DNA of 64,000 nt, taken from NCBI GenBank assembly GCA_907165275.2, contig OU015664.1, positions 6,534,001 to 6,598,000 of the forward strand, in the 5' to 3' direction. The DNA comes from Zygaena filipendulae. Lineage: Eukaryota > Arthropoda > Insecta > Lepidoptera > Zygaenidae. Shown one piece after another: positions 61,584 through 64,000 of this stretch. The notes beneath the pieces are model-generated. The model saw nothing but the letters and a program-made list of their open reading frames with translations. It ran no database searches and was not told where the DNA came from. The stretch's first letter is position 1, and each line of letters starts with the position of its first letter. The translations under genes were made by a program, and so were the position numbers.

Positions 61584-61966
61584 ATGGGCATCCAAGCAAA
61601 AAGGGTCCAGTAGTGGGGTATCGAGTTATGTCTAGATTCGGTATCTAGAATAGTCAGTTGATAGTAAGGATTAAAAAGAAATGTTAAAAAACTTGGCACA
61701 TATTTTTTTATCAGATATTTGAAGTTGAAATTCTGAAAAAGCTTGATTTGAGAGAAAGTATTTTCAAAGTTTGAGTGAAAAAGAAAAACACACTTCTGCT
61801 TGCTTGTTACATACATTTATATTTTCTATTGTAGATTGAGATAATATATGAAATTGTAGATAATTGAGCATTTATATGTATAACCAATTAAAATCGCGAA
61901 ACCAATTTTTTTATCTCTCGGAAACTAAATGCCGAGCATTGAAACCTTTTTGCTTGGAAGCCCACA
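61584..61966 (+). mobile_element. MITE family 'TCCAAGCAAA', copy 3
   Basis: Starts GGGCATCCAAGCAAAAAGGG and ends CCTTTTTGCTTGGAAGCCCAC. The body follows copy 1 (TAGATTCGGTATCTAGAATA, GATATTTGAAGTTGAAATTC, ACACACTTCTGCTTGCTTG, TAATTGAGCATTTATATG). It lies directly beyond the family A palindrome. Confidence 0.85.
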
Positions 61967-63850
61967 TATAATTATAGAATGATAGTTTTTATTAAAAATT
62001 CTGGCCACAAAACCAATCGGTATGTCCGTAGAACGCTGCGAAATTGCCTCTGGTGACATGCACATAAGTACACGAATCCGCTTTTCTGGTCTGAATTTAA
62101 ATTGCCTCAATCTGCGCTCATTGTGGTTCTAGGCCATTAATTCTATGGTTGAGGCATTTGATGTAACATTTAATCTAAAACTGCCAGTTTGAAAATTGCA
62201 ACCATTTCAAAACGGAGTTCACGCAAGTAACCTGTCATTAAAAAAAAGAAGAAATAAGCTGTCTAAATTAAAAGTATAAATGATTCTCTTTAACTTTTTA
62301 GGTGAAATAGGAAATTGACAACAACTTCTTAATTGAGGTTTAGGATAATCAGCACAATTTGTTGCTGCATAGAATCCACCAATTCTTTGCCTTCGGTACG
62401 TCAAACACATAATAATATTCATGTTAACAATAATATCAATAAAATTTGTATGTATAGGTATTTTTATTTATTACTCGTATAAAATTGTTTAAAAATGTAA
62501 TTGCTCGCGTGTGTATTCCACATTGGGTAAAGCGTCTAGACAGCGGTTCCTTGTTTGAAGTAGATAGGTAGGTACATTTAGATTTAAGTATATTATGTAT
62601 TACCTACCTATGGTTGTTTCCATTTAGATATAAAACGAAACTCATATTTTTTTTATTTTAACGCTTCACTTCGTCGTTTGGCTTTTAGAACAAATTTATT
62701 TATAACTAGTCCACCGTGAGTTTATGTGGGTACAAACAGTTTTTCCGTACCAATTACCTTTAAGCAGTGTAAGAGGAATGTCTTTGCGTGTTTTATATGC
62801 CGACAACGAACTCTTAATTGCGTCCTAACTCCGTGACTCGTGTAGCAAACTACCCATTTATTCTAGACTAAACAATTTTTAATTTCACTTCACAGCTCTA
62901 TCTATCCCTGTGATGTTTAAAAGATTTATTGTTTTCAACTAATAACTTATATTTTTTTGCCTTTATTCGCGGCTATAACTATATTTTTTTAACTTTTTTG
63001 GAGGCACAAAGCTTTTATTTTAATATCAGAACAAATCTTTACAACAACATCTCGACAGCAAAAAGAATCTCAGATCCATACAAATTCAAACTTTTAATTA
63101 ATATTAATAGGAGCTCTCATTCTCAAACGAAAGAATACTGCAGGCAGATAAAAACTCCTTAGAAAACTGCGTTACCCGCAGCTGTGGACTGTAAATTAAT
63201 GCGAAAACAATAAAGCGTCAGGATGGGAGTCCAAAAATAGAAGGCGAGGCGGCCGAAGAGCCGCGAATAAAAATTAATTCCGAATGGTTATTAGTGGCCG
63301 TGAACAATAGGAGGTCTGTGTGGGTGACCAGCCCTATAGTAAACGTCACGACAAGAGGAGAGGAAATTAAACGAAACTAAAGCGAAGTCGGTCGTGCGAC
63401 ATCTGGAGGGAGGAAGTTCGGGGAGCCCGTTCGACGAACTTCAAGTCTAAAAAAACTAAATTAAGTACGGACGCTGGGCTCTGTTTACTTTGTACTATGC
63501 GCTCTGTGAGCGACAGGTTACAGAAAAAAAAAACTCTTTTGTTGCACCTTTTTACTCTTGCTGATCACGAGCGTCGTTTGAAGTCGAGAAAATAAAAACA
63601 ATTTACGCTAAGTTTAACAAATACTAAAAGTTTGGATCATTAAGGTTTTTACAGGGGTGAAACTAGCGTCGCTCATTATTATAAATCATAACTACTACGA
63701 TATTTCATCTAAAAATAAATTTGATAATACCACAAAAATCTCCAAAACAGTCTCTTTAGATGGTTATAAATAATAGGTGGCGCTAGTTTTAGGTGAGCAC
63801 TACCGCCTAAGTACAAAAAGTCTTAATTATTTTAACGCCACTACACTTAC
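61967..63850. other. Proposed intron side of the edge exon
   Basis: On the minus strand this lies just downstream of the donor at 63850. 63225-63440 is GC-richer (GGCGAGGCGGCCGAAGAGCC, CGAAGTCGGTCGTGCG) and could be intronic regulatory sequence. No further exon was recognised. Confidence 0.45.
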
Positions 63851-63959
63851 CTTTAGGTAGTGGTTCTATGACGACTTTCACAGCACCAACAGCAACAAAT
63901 CCAGAGAAGAACCAGAGGAAAGGCATTACGCCTTTTAAGGATCGAGTCACTTCATCCAT
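63851..63959 (-). CDS. Candidate first coding exon, membrane-anchored protein
   Basis: On the minus strand a frame starting at ATG 63959 reads MDEVTRSLKGVMPF, continues LWFFSGFVAVGAVKVVIEPL and ends PK, then meets AAAG/GTAAGTGTAG, a near-perfect donor with the cut after 63851 (phase 1 after Lys). The same frame is open upstream to another ATG at 63995, so the true start or an upstream acceptor is undecided; TTTATCAAG just before ATG 63959 could serve as a weak acceptor. Residues ~11-31 form one hydrophobic segment after a short charged N-terminus, as in a signal anchor. I do not recognise the protein. Beyond the donor the frame soon stops, as expected for an intron. Confidence 0.5.
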
Positions 63960-64000
63960 CTTGATAAAGTCGATTGAATTGTTCACATGACACAAATCGT

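Overview
The window looks like non-coding DNA from an insect nuclear genome, most probably a moth or butterfly (Lepidoptera). It is AT-rich, has no compact bacterial-style genes, and carries at least two dozen copies of a ~200-bp dispersed repeat that starts near AGCTGTGCCCCGCGG and ends near TATAATATTAGTAGGA. From general knowledge, repeats of this kind, often with GTCT-type microsatellites inside, are common in lepidopteran genomes. I call it 'family A' below. tRNA-derived SINEs, a mariner relic and several short inverted-repeat transposons fit the same picture. The assignment is inference; no database search was possible.

Two pieces look genic. At the right edge, on the minus strand, a short exon (63851-63959) encodes a hydrophobic N-terminus and ends in a consensus splice donor; I could not name the protein. 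Near 43.7-44.1 kb on the plus strand, a TATA box, an insect-type initiator (TCAGTT) and a T-poor transcribed-looking segment ending in CAG/GTAAGT resemble a core promoter and first exon. These two transcription units point toward each other, so their other exons must lie between 44.1 and 63.8 kb, or one unit is nested in the other's intron or false.

The rest is a mosaic of mobile elements. 3.4-5.1 kb: a 1,260-bp composite element with a 14-bp target duplication, 273-bp tandem repeats and a foldback with ~140-bp arms. 8.0-8.4 kb: tandem dimer of a family A variant. 10.2-10.8 kb: short inverted-repeat element. 12.4-12.9 kb: TTAA-flanked piggyBac-like MITE. 15.4-17.7 kb: cluster of family A copies, one split by a hAT-like MITE with an 8-bp duplication. 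20.3-20.9 kb: broken mariner transposase. 30.9-41.6 kb: three tRNA-like SINEs among family A copies. 44.9, 49.5 and 61.6 kb: three copies of one ~400-bp MITE family. 47.8-48.2 kb: MITE with paired TGACGTCA palindromes. 51.3 kb: truncated retroposon with a 15-bp duplication. 55.9-56.6 kb: a family A copy whose internal 8-bp motif has expanded to about 92 units. 61.0-61.5 kb: internally amplified family A copy ending in a head-to-head palindrome.

The most notable biology is microsatellite birth inside a mobile element, nested insertions that give a relative chronology, repeated TGACGTCA sites in unrelated MITEs, and a candidate promoter in an otherwise gene-empty stretch.
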